Source of the DNA: Apoderus coryli
Lineage: Eukaryota; Arthropoda; Insecta; Coleoptera; Attelabidae
NCBI GenBank assembly: GCA_911728435.2
Contig: OU452204.1
Location: forward strand, 14,384,001 to 14,448,000
Length of the DNA: 64,000 bases
Direction of reading: 5' to 3'
Numbering within the stretch: position 1 is the stretch's first letter; every line of letters starts with the position of its first letter. This document shows, piece after piece, positions 23,208 to 35,462 of the stretch. Position numbers and translations under genes: made by a program. The notes beneath the pieces were generated by a model. It was given only the letters and a program-made list of their open reading frames with translations, was not told the DNA's origin and searched no databases.

Positions 23208-24365
23208 ATGCTTAATTTTCTCTTACCTAAGTTTAAATTGATGGCGTTTTATTCAAACATTCAAATTCAGAGCTAATGACACTCAAAAAATATAGATCAG
23301 CAATGTTTTGCACTACTAATTAGCTTCACAGCAAGCAACTATATCCCCGAGTAATACCTACTCAAAACGGAAATTTGGTTTAGAAATTTTGTGCATTTTA
23401 TGTCATAATGTTGATTCTTCTGATTTTTCATAATATATTAAAATGTATTTTTCTTGGTTTTCAATTTGAGGCAAAAAAACGTATTACTTGGCAAATAGCT
23501 AACGATTTTCGATTAATTAACAAGGAAGGTGTGCAAAACTACTTTTTTTACGTACAAATCATTTAGCTTTAATATTTTTTGATTGTCATTGTTCAACCCA
23601 ATATAAGTATTATATCTTACATAGAAAATTTCTTTTTCCATAATATTTTAAGCAATACAGTAGATTATTTAATTTTTATTTTTGGATTTTTTATTTTATG
23701 ACTAGTAGTGTCACAACAAAGTTTCAGCTTTTTTAATTAGTCAAGTCAGTCATTAATAGTTGTTGCATTATCAATTAGATAAGTGAATTTTTTTACTTTG
23801 TAAATTTATAGTAAAATTTTGCAAAACATGAAAAAAAAATACCTACTCGTTGAAAACCTAAAAAAGTAGGTAAGTTATTGATATAACTGATAATATATAA
23901 TTGCCTCGTCGGTTGTGGATTTTTCATATCATATTTATCTGGTTATTGGTTTACAATAAGTGATGAACTATTAACGAATTTGTTATTTTATATTATCACT
24001 TATTGTACAACAATATTTTTTAAATATTGTAACCATTCATATAGTAATCTTCTCATACCTAACATTTTTAGGTATCCCATTATTATAATAATAGTACTCT
24101 TGTATGACTTATTGTTTAATATAAATTAAAAAAGTATTATAGATATTCCATGTATTCCGTAAAATAAAATTTGCTTTTGAAAATATTGTGAGTTTCATAT
24201 TAACTTTCACTACTTAATAGCAACATATATAATACTTGAAAATATATACATTAACAAATTCATCTCGCTTAGCTAGGCTAGGTAGGTGTTACTAATTTAA
24301 TATTATACCGTTCATTTTCCATTAACTTTTAAAGGCTAATAGGTACTTCTAAAAAGTCATCATCA
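23208..24365. other. AT-rich intergenic region downstream of CAP
   Basis: Probably includes the CAP 3' UTR at its start. There is a small inverted repeat, ACAATAAGTGAT / ATCACTTATTGT, at about 23955-24006. I see no coding sequence or recognisable transposon. Confidence 0.5.
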
Positions 24366-24369
24366 GCAT

Positions 24370-24600
24370 TCACTCGCTAACGAGTATTAATTGTTCCAAC
24401 TCAGGGATATCTGCTGTGAAGCCTAAGATGGCGAAACAGATCGATCCTAGAGCCACAAATTTTGTCCAAAACTGACACACCCAATCACCACTATTTACAT
24501 CTAAGCCACACGTCTTCATGTTGGTCTTATGAACATCCTTGTACCTCTTTTGCTGTCCTAACGACTTCTGGAGGCGATAGTTAGCTGTGAACAGTGTTGC
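24370..24600 (-). mobile_element. RTE-like LINE C-terminal relic
   Basis: The minus strand encodes QKRYKDVHKTNMKTCGLDVNSGDW, resembling the 'RYKD..K..LK.CGI....W' tail that follows the RT domain of RTE-like insect LINEs. It is short and degenerate. Confidence 0.55.
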
Positions 24601-24630
24601 GATGCTTAAAATCCGATTTAAAAACAAAAA

Positions 24631-24984
24631 TTGATTAATTTATCTATTATAAATATTGTAAACAGACGACAAACCCAAACAGGAGAAAAAATAAATTGGC
24701 TAAGTATTAAATCGATTAATTTACAGAACAGAGAACCATTTATAAACTTAGTTAAAGAAAATAACTTCTCAAAGGCAGTAAATGTGAGAGGAAGAGCATC
24801 CGCCACTAGTTATTCACCTCTAGTGCCTTCGTGGCCAGATGGTAAACCAATAGCAGAACGAAAACTTAAGAACCTGCAAAAAATGATGCTCTTATACCAT
24901 ACCATACCCTTTTTCGTTATACCAAGCCAAGCTTTTTACATACTGCTCTACAACGTAGTTTACCCACAACTTCCTTTTTTATAA
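24631..24984 (+). other. Unassigned open frame, probably transposon-derived
   Basis: 117 codons. The middle part (NFSKAVNVRGRASATSYSPL, followed by PSWPDGKPIAERKLKNLQKM) has normal amino-acid complexity and looks like real protein. It has no start context, no neighbours and no clear exon borders, and it lies next to LINE debris. I cannot name the family; a decayed transposase or retroelement ORF is my guess. Confidence 0.3.
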
Positions 24985-25463
24985 AATGTTACGAAATACT
25001 AAATTCCTTTCTGCTCCGGCTTGTCCTGATAGATTACCCCTAAGCAAAATATTACTGATATTGAAAATAGCCGGGAGTTTTCTGCCAGTTACTAAAAGTT
25101 TCGTCAAAGCCGCAAACTTGCAATACTGCGCGAACGAAATTTTCATGTTAAAACTTCTCCAGTTTTGCTTCGGATCGTATCTGTACTTGTAATATTCCTG
25201 CGCAAAATATTTATAAGCAGTTAGAAATATTTGAAGATAATAATAAATGAATTTATGTTCTTTCTCACATCCATTATTTATCAAGATCTTTATAGAAAAG
25301 ATTAATGTACATTAATCTTTGTTTATAAGCCCTTTGAGGCGTTTGAATTGATGCTAGATGTATAGGGATGAATATAAAAACTGATAAAAGGGTAAATAGA
25401 AACTACTTTTATTCTAAGGATTAAATATTAATTTATTTTATGTACAACAATACTTAAGATTGT

Positions 25464-26653
<1,190 letters not shown>

Positions 26654-27595
26654 AGTATTAATATATTTAAAAAGTAAATTATACAATATGTATTTTACTT
26701 CCTAATAATTATTACTCAAAGTTTAATAAGAACTGACAATTTAGAATTGACATTTACGTTTTACGCAATTTATGTGTTGAGAAGTTAGCAAAAAGAAGAA
26801 CTATAGATACTCGTAGATTTCTTATTCTATGGTAATACATACTATGTTGCTAAAAGATTTTAATCAAAATATGCTGGTATCTGTGGCTCAGACTAATATA
26901 CGTTAATTTCACACACACACATGCGCCAACTGACAAATTTTGTTAGTGGCCATATTGCCCACTCTTAGTCCAGTGGCGTATCTATATGGCTTTAAAAATT
27001 ATTTCGAAGAGTTTAACCCTTTGAGCCTACTAAACTTGAATTGAAATCCAAAGAAGCAGTCGATTTAAATTGAAAAATATACATTATTATATATAGTTTA
27101 GTAATATCGTTTACCGTCCGTAGCCGGCTTAATATAAAATTATATTATATCTCACTGCAAAATATATATTATCGCTTACCGTCCGTTGCCACCTTTATAT
27201 TATTATGTTTTTTAAATAGTAACTACCGGTATGTAGGTACTTTATGCTTGCATAATTTATATAAAAAACTAGGTATTCTGAAAAAGATCAGTAATTATTG
27301 TTGATGAATAAAATATAAAGCTTTTGTATAAATCAACAAACTGTGACTATTATATTTGCGTCCATGCATAACATTTTTGAATATTAGAATTGCAAAGCAC
27401 AATGTGTTTCAAAAATAAAATGACAACAATAGGTATTATAATAATTAGAAATTTATTGTTGCCGTTTTTAAAAGGGCATATTATGGTTACAATTTAAGTT
27501 TTAGTATCATTAAGTTAGAAGACATTTTAAAAACGTCCATGAATCTATAATAAACATTAATTATATTTGAATAAAAAAAAAACTAGTTAAGCAAA
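26654..27595. other. Intergenic region with short repeats
   Basis: Contains a (CA)n run near 26911 and a degenerate direct repeat: 'atcgtttaccgtccgtagcc' at about 27107-27127 and 'atcgcttaccgtccgttgcc' at about 27172-27192, each within similar AT-rich flanks. No gene was seen. Confidence 0.5.
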
Positions 27596-27937
27596 ATGGG
27601 TTATTCGCCGTATAAAGATCTGTTGCATAGGAATTTTCAAGATGTTCCCGAATATTATCAACATCACGATCCCACATATCGCTGCGAATTTATACGTATT
27701 TCGGATGCCCGAAAAGATCAAATGGTTCCGCATTATATTTTCCAGATTGTTCTCACTGGTGGCCTAGTGATTTTCGCAGTATTTGTTCTAGGATTTTTGA
27801 TCATTTTAGATCGGTCAAGACTAACTCAAGTGGTGAGAGCCAGAGAATATCCAAGAAAATCACATATAAAAAACTATCACAATATATTTTTGGATGCACT
27901 TGATAAATTTGATGGTATGAGTAATGCGACTACGTAA
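27596..27937 (+). CDS. Unrecognised 113-residue single-pass membrane protein
   Basis: An intronless ORF with a good start context (gcaaaATGG). An N-terminal region rich in His, Tyr and Asp (PYKDLLHRNFQDVPEYYQHH) is followed by one clear hydrophobic helix (about residues 47-70) and a basic C-terminal tail (VRAREYPRKSHIKNYH). Codon composition is more balanced than in neighbouring random frames, which argues for a real gene. I do not recognise the family. Size and layout would suit a small mitochondrial or ER membrane protein, but that is inference only. A 40-bp A-rich leader precedes it; the stop is followed by an AT-rich 3' region. Confidence 0.6.
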   Translation: MGYSPYKDLLHRNFQDVPEYYQHHDPTYRCEFIRISDARKDQMVPHYIFQIVLTGGLVIFAVFVLGFLIILDRSRLTQVVRAREYPRKSHIKNYHNIFLDALDKFDGMSNATT

Positions 27938-29216
27938 TTTACTTTTATATATTCAAATTAACTATTTATTATTATATTAATTAGATAAATATATAAATTA
28001 TAATTTTTTTTTGTAGCTTTATTTATTTTTTTTCCTTCGCTTCTTTATTGGCCGCAGGTACCAGGGCTATTTGGCCATGGGTGAAATATAACCTTTTTAC
28101 CTTCGATTGCCATATACAACTTCAAGTCAGGGTGAGTTCCAAACCGTATCGAACTTAAATGAAATAAAAGAAAACACTTTGACTTCACTTTATATTCAAC
28201 TAAGATGCCACACAGGATAAGCAATATCAAAATCTACAGCTAGCAGAACGATAGATAGATTTCCAAGAAAGTGTGATGTATATCGATTCTTCTTCGCCAC
28301 ATATACATGAAGGATTGTTCTTAATTTGTATTTTGTGCCTTCCCTTTGCAGTGTGGGCTTTCTGGTAACAACACCTTAGGTATTTATAACATAAAATCAC
28401 AGAATTACTATATGTTTCGATTTTCATTAAACAGATCAGTTTAATTCTGTCGGCATGGTTGGATGTGCATTGAAAAGTGAGTAAATAAGATGAAGAAAGA
28501 AGTATTTTGGACTCTCCGTCCATTATTAGTCGCCTAGCGCAATTATTTAACTAATTGATTTCCAAATTTGCATAATTATAGAAATCTTCATCACGTATAC
28601 ATTTGTCTACGTATTTAACTACCACCATGTTTTCATTTTTGCAATTCAGATTCGTAAATATTAAATAAAAAAAAAACTTTATCATTTTATTAGCTGTAAA
28701 AACTAAAATAATTTTAGCAGTGGCAAAAATGTTTAAAAAAATTACTTTTTAACGCCACAATCGGGTACGCCCATGATTAGATTTGTGACGTTCGTCATTG
28801 TTTACATTGTGAATTTTCTTTTATCAAATGGTGAAAACCAGTTGGAATAAAAGTGGACAAATACTTACGGATGCAATGTTATTCCAAGTTCTGAATGTTT
28901 TGGAGTTTTAGAACAGTTACAAGCTAACTATCTTGCACTTTGCTGTTTTAGTCCATAATTCACACTTTTACCACTAATTAAACACTATGAAATAATATGT
29001 CCACACGGTTAGAAATTGTTCCAAATTAAACTAAATCGCAGATAAACACCTTTAAACACAAGAAATACCATCAAAATACAAAACTACTAAACGACATCAA
29101 GAGAATGAGTCATGCATGGTTTCTCAAAATGGCCGACTTTCGTCTAACTGTCAAACGGGCCACATATTCCTTCCTTTCATAAAGATTATTCTATGCTTCC
29201 TTTCTCTTCTTTCTTC
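27938..29216. other. Intergenic region with two weak minus-strand frames
   Basis: Two abutting minus-strand frames (28523-28227 and 28230-28045) end in plausible protein-like segments (KNNPSCICGEEES, and FGTHPDLKLYMAIEGKKV). The first resembles the C-terminal knuckle of a LINE, the second is unassigned. They may be one broken element. The rest is AT-rich and featureless. Confidence 0.3.
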
Positions 29217-29259
29217 ATTAGGGTTATTATTTCGTACTGAACTAAGTGAACAATCTGAA
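29217..29259 (+). repeat. 43-bp interspersed repeat, copy 1
   Basis: Begins ATTAGGGTTATTATTTCGTA and ends AATCTGAA. It matches 36882-36924 at all but two of 43 positions. Both copies lie in intergenic DNA upstream of plus-strand genes (MPG and ecdysoneless). Confidence 0.75.
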
Positions 29260-29391
29260 TTATAATTCGGAATTCAGCTGGGATATGATAATGATACAGC
29301 TATTTTTAGACGTGACATGATCACAGTTTTGCGAAAGACTACCAAATCAAATTGAACAAACGTACGTGTTTTACAGCTTAAAGAGTAAATC

Positions 29392-29410
29392 CATTGTCTT
29401 TAAAAGACTG
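29392..29410. promoter_or_regulatory. Copy of the CATTGTCTTTA palindrome upstream of MPG
   Basis: CATTGTCTTTAAAAGACTG, a slightly shortened dyad about 0.5 kb upstream of the MPG start codon. Confidence 0.45.
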
Positions 29411-29535
29411 CTTTTTGGTACTATTAAGTAATTTTTTTAATATCAGTGAAAAAATCACAGGTAGATAATATTCGTCAACTCTAGTTAATGTCTTAACCCT
29501 TAACCTAAAATAAAATATAAATACCATAGTTTTTA

Positions 29536-29569
29536 CATAGAATAAGAAAGCTAGCTTTCTTATTCTATG
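29536..29569. repeat. Perfect 34-bp palindrome
   Basis: Two perfect 17-bp half-sites (CATAGAATAAGAAAGCT and its complement) with no spacer. It is 318 bp upstream of the MPG start. One half (TTTCTTATTCTATGG) recurs singly at about 26818-26832. Confidence 0.9.
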
Positions 29570-29886
29570 GTTTTTACGTTTTTAGTTTTTAAATACATTG
29601 ATATTCAGTTTATATAAACAAGGCGTTTTAAATCTACTACCTATTCCCCTAGATACCCCAACCCAAAACAAGGAACTTCTTTATTTGCTACCAAGCGGAA
29701 TAAGGAGCAGGATTGGTTAATCTTGGCTTGTGGTAGCTACCGTTCTATCACTCTCTAGTGTTAAGTAAATTTTATATTATACAAAATATGTGCGTTACAA
29801 ATTGCATAATATCTTACAAATAACGGTTATAAAGAACATTAATTAGTATTAAGCTTTTTTTGAATTTTTAAAATATATTTTAAATT

Positions 29887-30725
29887 ATGTCAGAATCAAT
29901 GTTAGAATACAGAAAACTCTTACGAGAAGACTATAATAGAAACTGTAGAGACCTGGCTTTATATCTCTTGGGAAAATACCTAGTACGAAAATCAGAAGAT
30001 AATACAATTATGAAAATAAAAATTGTAGAAACAGAATGCTACTTAGGGAGCGAAGATAGGGCGTCTCATTCCTACGGAGGTAGGTATGACATTTCCAGAT
30101 TAAAAATGTATCTACCGATCTTTTGTCATTAACATCTTTTAGGAGGACTCTTAGAAATGAGCCAATGTATTTAGAACCTGGAACGGCATATGTATATATG
30201 ACTTTTGGTATGTACTTCTGCTTCAATATTTCTAGTAAAGAACCTGGAGCTGCGGTTTTGTTGCGAGCTGGAGAACCTATACAAGGCATTCAAGCTATGC
30301 AAATATTTCGAAAAAGTGTGTTACTATTTAATTTGTTTCCACATTATTTGTTAATCATTTAGTAAATTGTAGGAAGACACAAAAGAGAAAATGAATATAA
30401 GATTACAGAATTATGTAATGGACCATCTAAATTATGTATCTCTATGGATATCGATAAAAATAAATGTAACAAATTGGATTTAACAAATAATGATAACTTA
30501 TGGGTAGAAGATTTATATTCAGATCAATCAGACTTTAAATTGGTGAAAACATCTAGAATTGGAATTGCGAATTGTGGTGAAGAGTGGTCTAAAAAGCCAC
30601 TTAGGTATTACATTTTTGGAAATCAGTGTGTTAGTAAAAAAGATAAAACAACTGAAAAAGAAGTACCTGAAAATTTACAGTCGCTTGAACATGATCAGTA
30701 TGGTGTGTATATTGTAAGAAAATAA
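29887..30725 (+). CDS. MPG: DNA-3-methyladenine glycosylase (AAG/MPG)
   Basis: Three exons: 29887-30083, 30143-30315, 30373-30725 (240 residues). The protein follows the eukaryotic alkyladenine glycosylase fold: LALYLLGKYLVRK, the active-site IVETECYLGSEDRASHSYGG with catalytic Glu50, RRTLRN, the GTAYVYMTFGMYFCFNISS strand pair, LLRAGEPIQG, and LCNGPSKLC near the DNA-binding groove. It removes alkylated purines in base excision repair. The donor at 30084 (GTATGA) was preferred over the GTAGGT four bases earlier because only it restores GGRRTLRN. The exon 2 donor (GTGTGT at 30316) is weak, and the residues around that junction (FRKRRHKRE) are the least certain part. Confidence 0.94.
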
Positions 30726-31100
30726 ATTATATGTAGGTACCTACCTAGGTAACGAAAGTATACATTATTTTACCTAGTTTGTATTAAAGTATTATTTTTC
30801 TGAAATGTATGTTTTATTGCTTCCCGAAAACATTATGTTGGGGATATTGAAAATTTTGGAATATAACGTTTAATTCCACTAATTATTTTATTTCATTTTT
30901 CAAAAATTATTTGTTAAAGCCGGCACTTTAATTGGGAATAGATTCACAGATCAAAACAAGAATTTACCAAATTATTTTAAGAGGTTCGAGGAATATATAG
31001 GTAATAATTTGTCCGCTATGCCATAAAACCTATGTGTTTAAAAAACGCAGTAAAATAAATGAGAACCTATAGGCATTATCAGAGAATAACCTATTCTCTG
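30726..31100. other. MPG-RpL18 intergenic DNA
   Basis: AT-rich. Holds a 21-bp dyad at 31080-31100 (cAGAGAATA-acc-TATTCTCTg) directly before the first palindrome copy upstream of RpL18. Confidence 0.6.
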
Positions 31101-31101
31101 G

Positions 31102-31464
31102 CATTGTGTTTATAAAAACAATGGAATAGGCATTTGGTTATAAAGACAATGGTATAGGGTTTATAGATTTTGTAGTAGTAAGTAGTATCATCGAAAATAT
31201 ACTACGACGATTTTTATATCTACGGTGGTAGTATTTAGTATATCACCACCAAAAATCTTTATTTTCTACATGCTGTTGATATTGAATTCTAGACATTCCA
31301 TGAATCGATAGAAATTTTCACTTTAGAAATTACCGTACTGTAAATTATACCATCTGGCAAGATCAAGCTGTAATTAAAAATTGTACACCTGGCACCCGGG
31401 TCTGCTATGGTCATTGCCTTTATAAAAGACTATGTTTTGGGTCATTGTCATTGTAAAGTCAATG
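31102..31464. promoter_or_regulatory. Four palindrome copies upstream of RpL18
   Basis: Copies at 31102-31123, 31131-31151, 31412-31434 and 31443-31464, arranged as two close pairs 549-187 bp before the RpL18 start codon. All keep a CATTGnC...(A/G)ACAATG-like outline around an AT-rich centre; the last has TCATTGTAAAG instead of TCTTTATAAAG. Confidence 0.55.
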
Positions 31465-31619
31465 GTCTGGTTAAATCAGATATCCTTTAGCAACAGTAGA
31501 AAAATTTAATCTTACTCGAGTAGTTCAAAGAAACTACGCAAATATTTGACATCGGTCAAAAATTGACATGTAACATGTCAGTTTTCAGGTTGACACATTA
31601 CATGGAGGGCGCTTGCTGC

Positions 31620-31630
31620 GCTCCTTTTTG
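31620..31630 (+). promoter_or_regulatory. TOP-like transcription start of RpL18
   Basis: A C followed by a pyrimidine tract (GCTCCTTTTTG), 20 bp before the ATG. Ribosomal protein mRNAs start with such a 5' terminal oligopyrimidine tract, which makes their translation TOR-responsive. The exact start site is inferred. Confidence 0.55.
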
Positions 31631-31650
31631 ATTTGTATTTTGTTACGAAC

Positions 31651-32772
31651 ATGGTGAGTTGTGTGGAAAATATTGTTTTATCTTAAACATCCAAAAGTAT
31701 TTAGTTATTTTATTGCATAAATATCTTTTAAAATTTAATATAATCCTTAATTTAGTAATTATTTCTGTTATTTTCAGGGTAAAGACATTAATCATAAATA
31801 TGACCGTAAGGTTAGACGTACAGAACCGAAAAGCCAAGATGTATATTTACGTCTTCTAGTTAAGGTAAATTAATATATTATTTAAGTTAAATATATCATA
31901 ACTAATTTCGAATATTTTTGCAGCTATATCGTTATTTAGCCCGTCGTACTGGTGCGAAGTTCAATAAAGTAATTTTGAAACGATTGTTTATGAGTAAGAT
32001 TAACAGACCACCAATTTCATTAGCTCGTTTGGTACGTTTAATGAAGAAACCCGGACGCCAAGGTCTTATTGCTGTTGTTGTAGGCACCGTTACGAATGAT
32101 TCAAGAATCTTTGAAGTTCCAAAACTTACAGTGTGTGCACTTAAATTTACAGAAACTGCCAGAGCTAGGATATTAAAAGCTGGTAAGCAGTTATTTGTAT
32201 TTGCTTACGTGTGTAGATTTTTATTTACAAACAGTGAAGGTTTAGGATACGGTAATTTAGGTTAAATGTTTATGTATATTGTTTGAAGATGTTAGCATCG
32301 TTTTTCGTGGAATTTAAACTTTTAAGTTTGTTTTAAGAAGCGAAATTTGGATTTGAACTAGACAGAATTAGAAGCTAACCCAATTGTAACGAGTTATATT
32401 TAATTAACATGATGAATGCTTTAACCGATTTTCTCTTGAAAATATGAGGTTTTATAAAGTGGACGTAATTCTGATATTCCATTACTACATATATTACTAT
32501 TCGCCCTTAAATAGTAAGTTTACGTCTTATTAATTGGTAACTTCTTTGTTACAGGTGGAGAACTTTTGACGTTTGATCAGTTGGCTTTGAAAGCTCCAAC
32601 TGGCTCTAAGACAGTCTTACTCCAAGGTAGAAGGAATGCTCGTGAAGCAGTTAAACACTTTGGACCAGCACCTGGTGTACCACACAGTCATACTAAGCCG
32701 CTGGTACGTTCCAAGGGACGTAAATTCGAGAGAGCACGTGGTCGCAGGAAGTCTTGCGGGTACAAGAAATAG
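31651..32772 (+). CDS. RpL18: Large ribosomal subunit protein eL18
   Basis: Four exons: 31651-31653 (the ATG alone), 31778-31864, 31924-32182, 32555-32772 (188 residues). [56 protein letters not shown], the [13 protein letters not shown] segment and the basic end [20 protein letters not shown] are all typical of cytosolic eL18, and the length equals that of other animals. Placing only the start codon in exon 1, next to a TOP tract, is common in ribosomal protein genes. AATAAA follows at 32825. Confidence 0.98.
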
Positions 32773-32839
32773 ATTAATACAATTTCTATGTAAAATATTA
32801 ACCTGTATTGTGGACAGTTCGGGAAATAAAATTGTGTTT

Positions 32840-34015
32840 ATTTAAGTATTTTGTAGAAACGGTTTATATATTTAGAGTTCTCGTTCTTCTGTTTTAAAAA
32901 TGTGATTCTCTGTTTGAGCATGCGGGTAGTGAACGTAAGGTTAATGCTTACAAACAATATTTTTTCATAAATGTACAATTACAAAGGAATACTCGTCCTC
33001 CGCTAGTTTAATTTCCAAAAAAATAAGGGCATGTTCACAGTTGGTTCACTCGATGTCAGCTTAGCCCAAGTTTTCTTGGGAAGGAAGATTGTTTAAGCTG
33101 AGAGCCGGCTGAAGAGATGCAATTCTATAAGAAGTCATTGCAACACAATATATTGCGGCTTTAAAGAAAAATAGACTTAAAATCATTTGCTGTGTCCTTG
33201 TTAGTTCTAGATACCTGCCAGATACTAAAATTGTGTTGTGGTTGTCTCGCTCACACAACTCGGAACTTTTGTAGATTTGGTTCACGTATGCCCGTTTGAA
33301 CCACATACAATTTAATATGCATCTATTTTTTTATTGCACCGCATTGAAACTACTTAAATTTGCTTAAATGTCCCTTAAGTTAAGGGTAGGCTTTCCACTT
33401 TTGTGGCGATTAAAAATATGTAATTCTTTGGTGATGATCTTGACGTTTTCGAATTAATTGATGGGTTTCTAAAGAGGGTTTAGGTAGTTGTCTAATAGGT
33501 TCTAACACGAAGGTACCTACTTCAAAATAATATTGTTCGTATTAAAATCTTGGATGTATTATAAATTGTACTATTATATCGATAGTAACTAAATTACCAT
33601 TTTTAACAATAATAAACTCTTGTAGTGGATGTACCACTAAAGGGTTTATGAAGATCAGTTTAACTTTTCTTGAAAGATTTTGACTGACGAAACCTACGAT
33701 TCGGCATATCCTAGACCAAATTGAGCATTTACTAGAATTTGATGAGATTAAGTAAATTTATGACAGTTTTCATTAGAAGATATATTAGGAGCAAAGACCG
33801 AACAGAGGGATTATGTCTATTTTAGAATTTAATTAGGTACAATATATTTTAGAAATAACTGCATGACCACCATGAATCAGTTATTAAAACTGCGACTCTA
33901 CGCCATAGAAGCGTAGTTTGTAGCTCTTCTTTTATAATGTATTTAATAATTTTCATTTAAAATCAAAATTAATGTTTACATATTATGAAAACAAAACGCA
34001 AAACTGAGAGGTTAA
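32840..34015. other. Intergenic DNA downstream of RpL18
   Basis: No coding sequence recognised. The minus-strand frame at 33306-33061 has no known motif. The last part is AT-rich. Confidence 0.5.
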
Positions 34016-34021
34016 TATATA

Positions 34022-34568
34022 AGGTTCGTTCCAACTCCCGGTTTTCGTATCATCATGAAACTGATTCGGAACTGTTAGGATCGATTGCAGGCGCATGTGT
34101 GGACCTGGCACGGTTTTATTTCGGTATAAACATTATTATATGATCGTCAGTAGTGTCTAACAAATAACTGCTTCCGTCGTCACTCATTTTTCTTAAAATG
34201 TATTGTCTTTATTTATTAAACACTAGGTAACACAAACAATTAGTAGAGCCTCGAAAAAAATAAAAACATATTCAAGAGCAAAAACGCTAAAGGTTAGAGA
34301 TTGGTTGTTTAACAAGAGACATAAGCATATCATGGAACAAAGTGAAATTAAATTGCGCATGTCAGTGGTGGATCAGTCCAGACGGTATTGGCTTTTCACC
34401 TGTGATCGAAATGACGGTGCCGAAACCGATTCTTAAACAGTCACAGGTTTGGTTGGAACGTTAACGAAATCGTACAATGAATCATCGCTCGGTTGGAACC
34501 CATTTAACGTATTGCGCATGAGCGTGACCGTACTTTACACGGTTTTTAGGGGGGGTTGGAACGAACCT
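34022..34568. mobile_element. MITE-like element with AGGTTCGTTCCAAC termini
   Basis: 547 bp bounded by inverted repeats AGGTTCGTTCCAAC (34022) and its complement (ending 34568), continuing as CTCCC/GGGGG. Internally GGTTGGAAC recurs near 34451 and 34491, giving subterminal repeats at the right end. There is no coding capacity. I cannot fix the target duplication, so the superfamily is open. Confidence 0.65.
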
Positions 34569-34701
34569 ATTACTGTCACTGTCCAACCAAAAAATCTTCT
34601 TCGGTTGTGGGCTACCTTAAATTTGCTATGTTGACAAATGTACCCGATACTTAACTAAGTGCCACCTATTTACGATTCGGTGCAATCAATTCCGTTCTAA
34701 G

Positions 34702-35284
34702 TAATACCATTGTCTTATAAAGACAATGGTATTAGGTATTATACTTGTATTTTAAAACTTAGGCGATACTTAACTATTCTCTACTTAAACTGTATGTGGT
34801 GCGAACGGGCATTATCCAGTTATTTTATACACACTATTTATAAACTAGGGTGTCAGTGCACATATATTATGCACAAATTTAAAAATCATTTAAAAACTGT
34901 CCGATTTCAGTTTTACGATAATTTATTTTTGTGCTTTAATTTTTGGACACCCTTGCAAAACAGTCTCAATCGGCATCATTGGGCAACACCAGAGATGTAT
35001 ATCTCTGGACAACACTTATTATTATCATTGTCCTTATAAAGACAATGTCATTATTATTCTTTCGAACGGAATTAAACGAAAATCTCTGCACCTGGCACCT
35101 AAGATTGTGTTTTTATTTTTTAGGTGCTGCCACTATTTGTGCAAACAGCGAGTAGAGCAGTTCTAGGGTTGCTCGTGTCATCATATTTTTACAAAGAAAT
35201 CAGCTATTGTCAAATTCACTGGACGAATAACAATGACTTTTAACAGTTTAAACACCACGAATCATTGTCTTTATACAGACATTG
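34702..35284. promoter_or_regulatory. Three palindrome copies upstream of PAK1IP1
   Basis: Copies at 34702-34734 (perfect over 33 bp, 15-bp arms around ATA), 35026-35047 (one mismatch) and 35263-35284 (degenerate second half). They lie 0.76, 0.44 and 0.2 kb before the PAK1IP1 start. An unrelated dyad, CCAGAGAT-gtat-ATCTCTGG, sits at 34989-35008 between them. Confidence 0.65.
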
Positions 35285-35462
35285 CCACGAGCTGAATCAA
35301 GAACGTGGAATATAAAAAGAACCCAAAGAAGTTCCACGATAGTTGCTATAGCATTTGGTCTGGCAACACTGCTTGCTCAATGGATCCTTTTCCGTCAAAG
35401 AACGAAGATTAGTTAACCTAGATTCTAGTTTGAAAATAAAGTGAACATGTTTTGATCAGATC

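Noticed and set aside
30080..30083. MPG exon 1 donor at GTAGGT (30080)
   Set aside because: Joining there to the exon 2 acceptor shifts the frame out of RRTLRN; the GTATGA donor four bases later keeps it.
31388..35099. Shared CACCTGGCACC at 31387-31397 and 35089-35099
   Set aside because: Only 11 bp and no extended similarity around it; may be chance, although both lie near palindrome copies.
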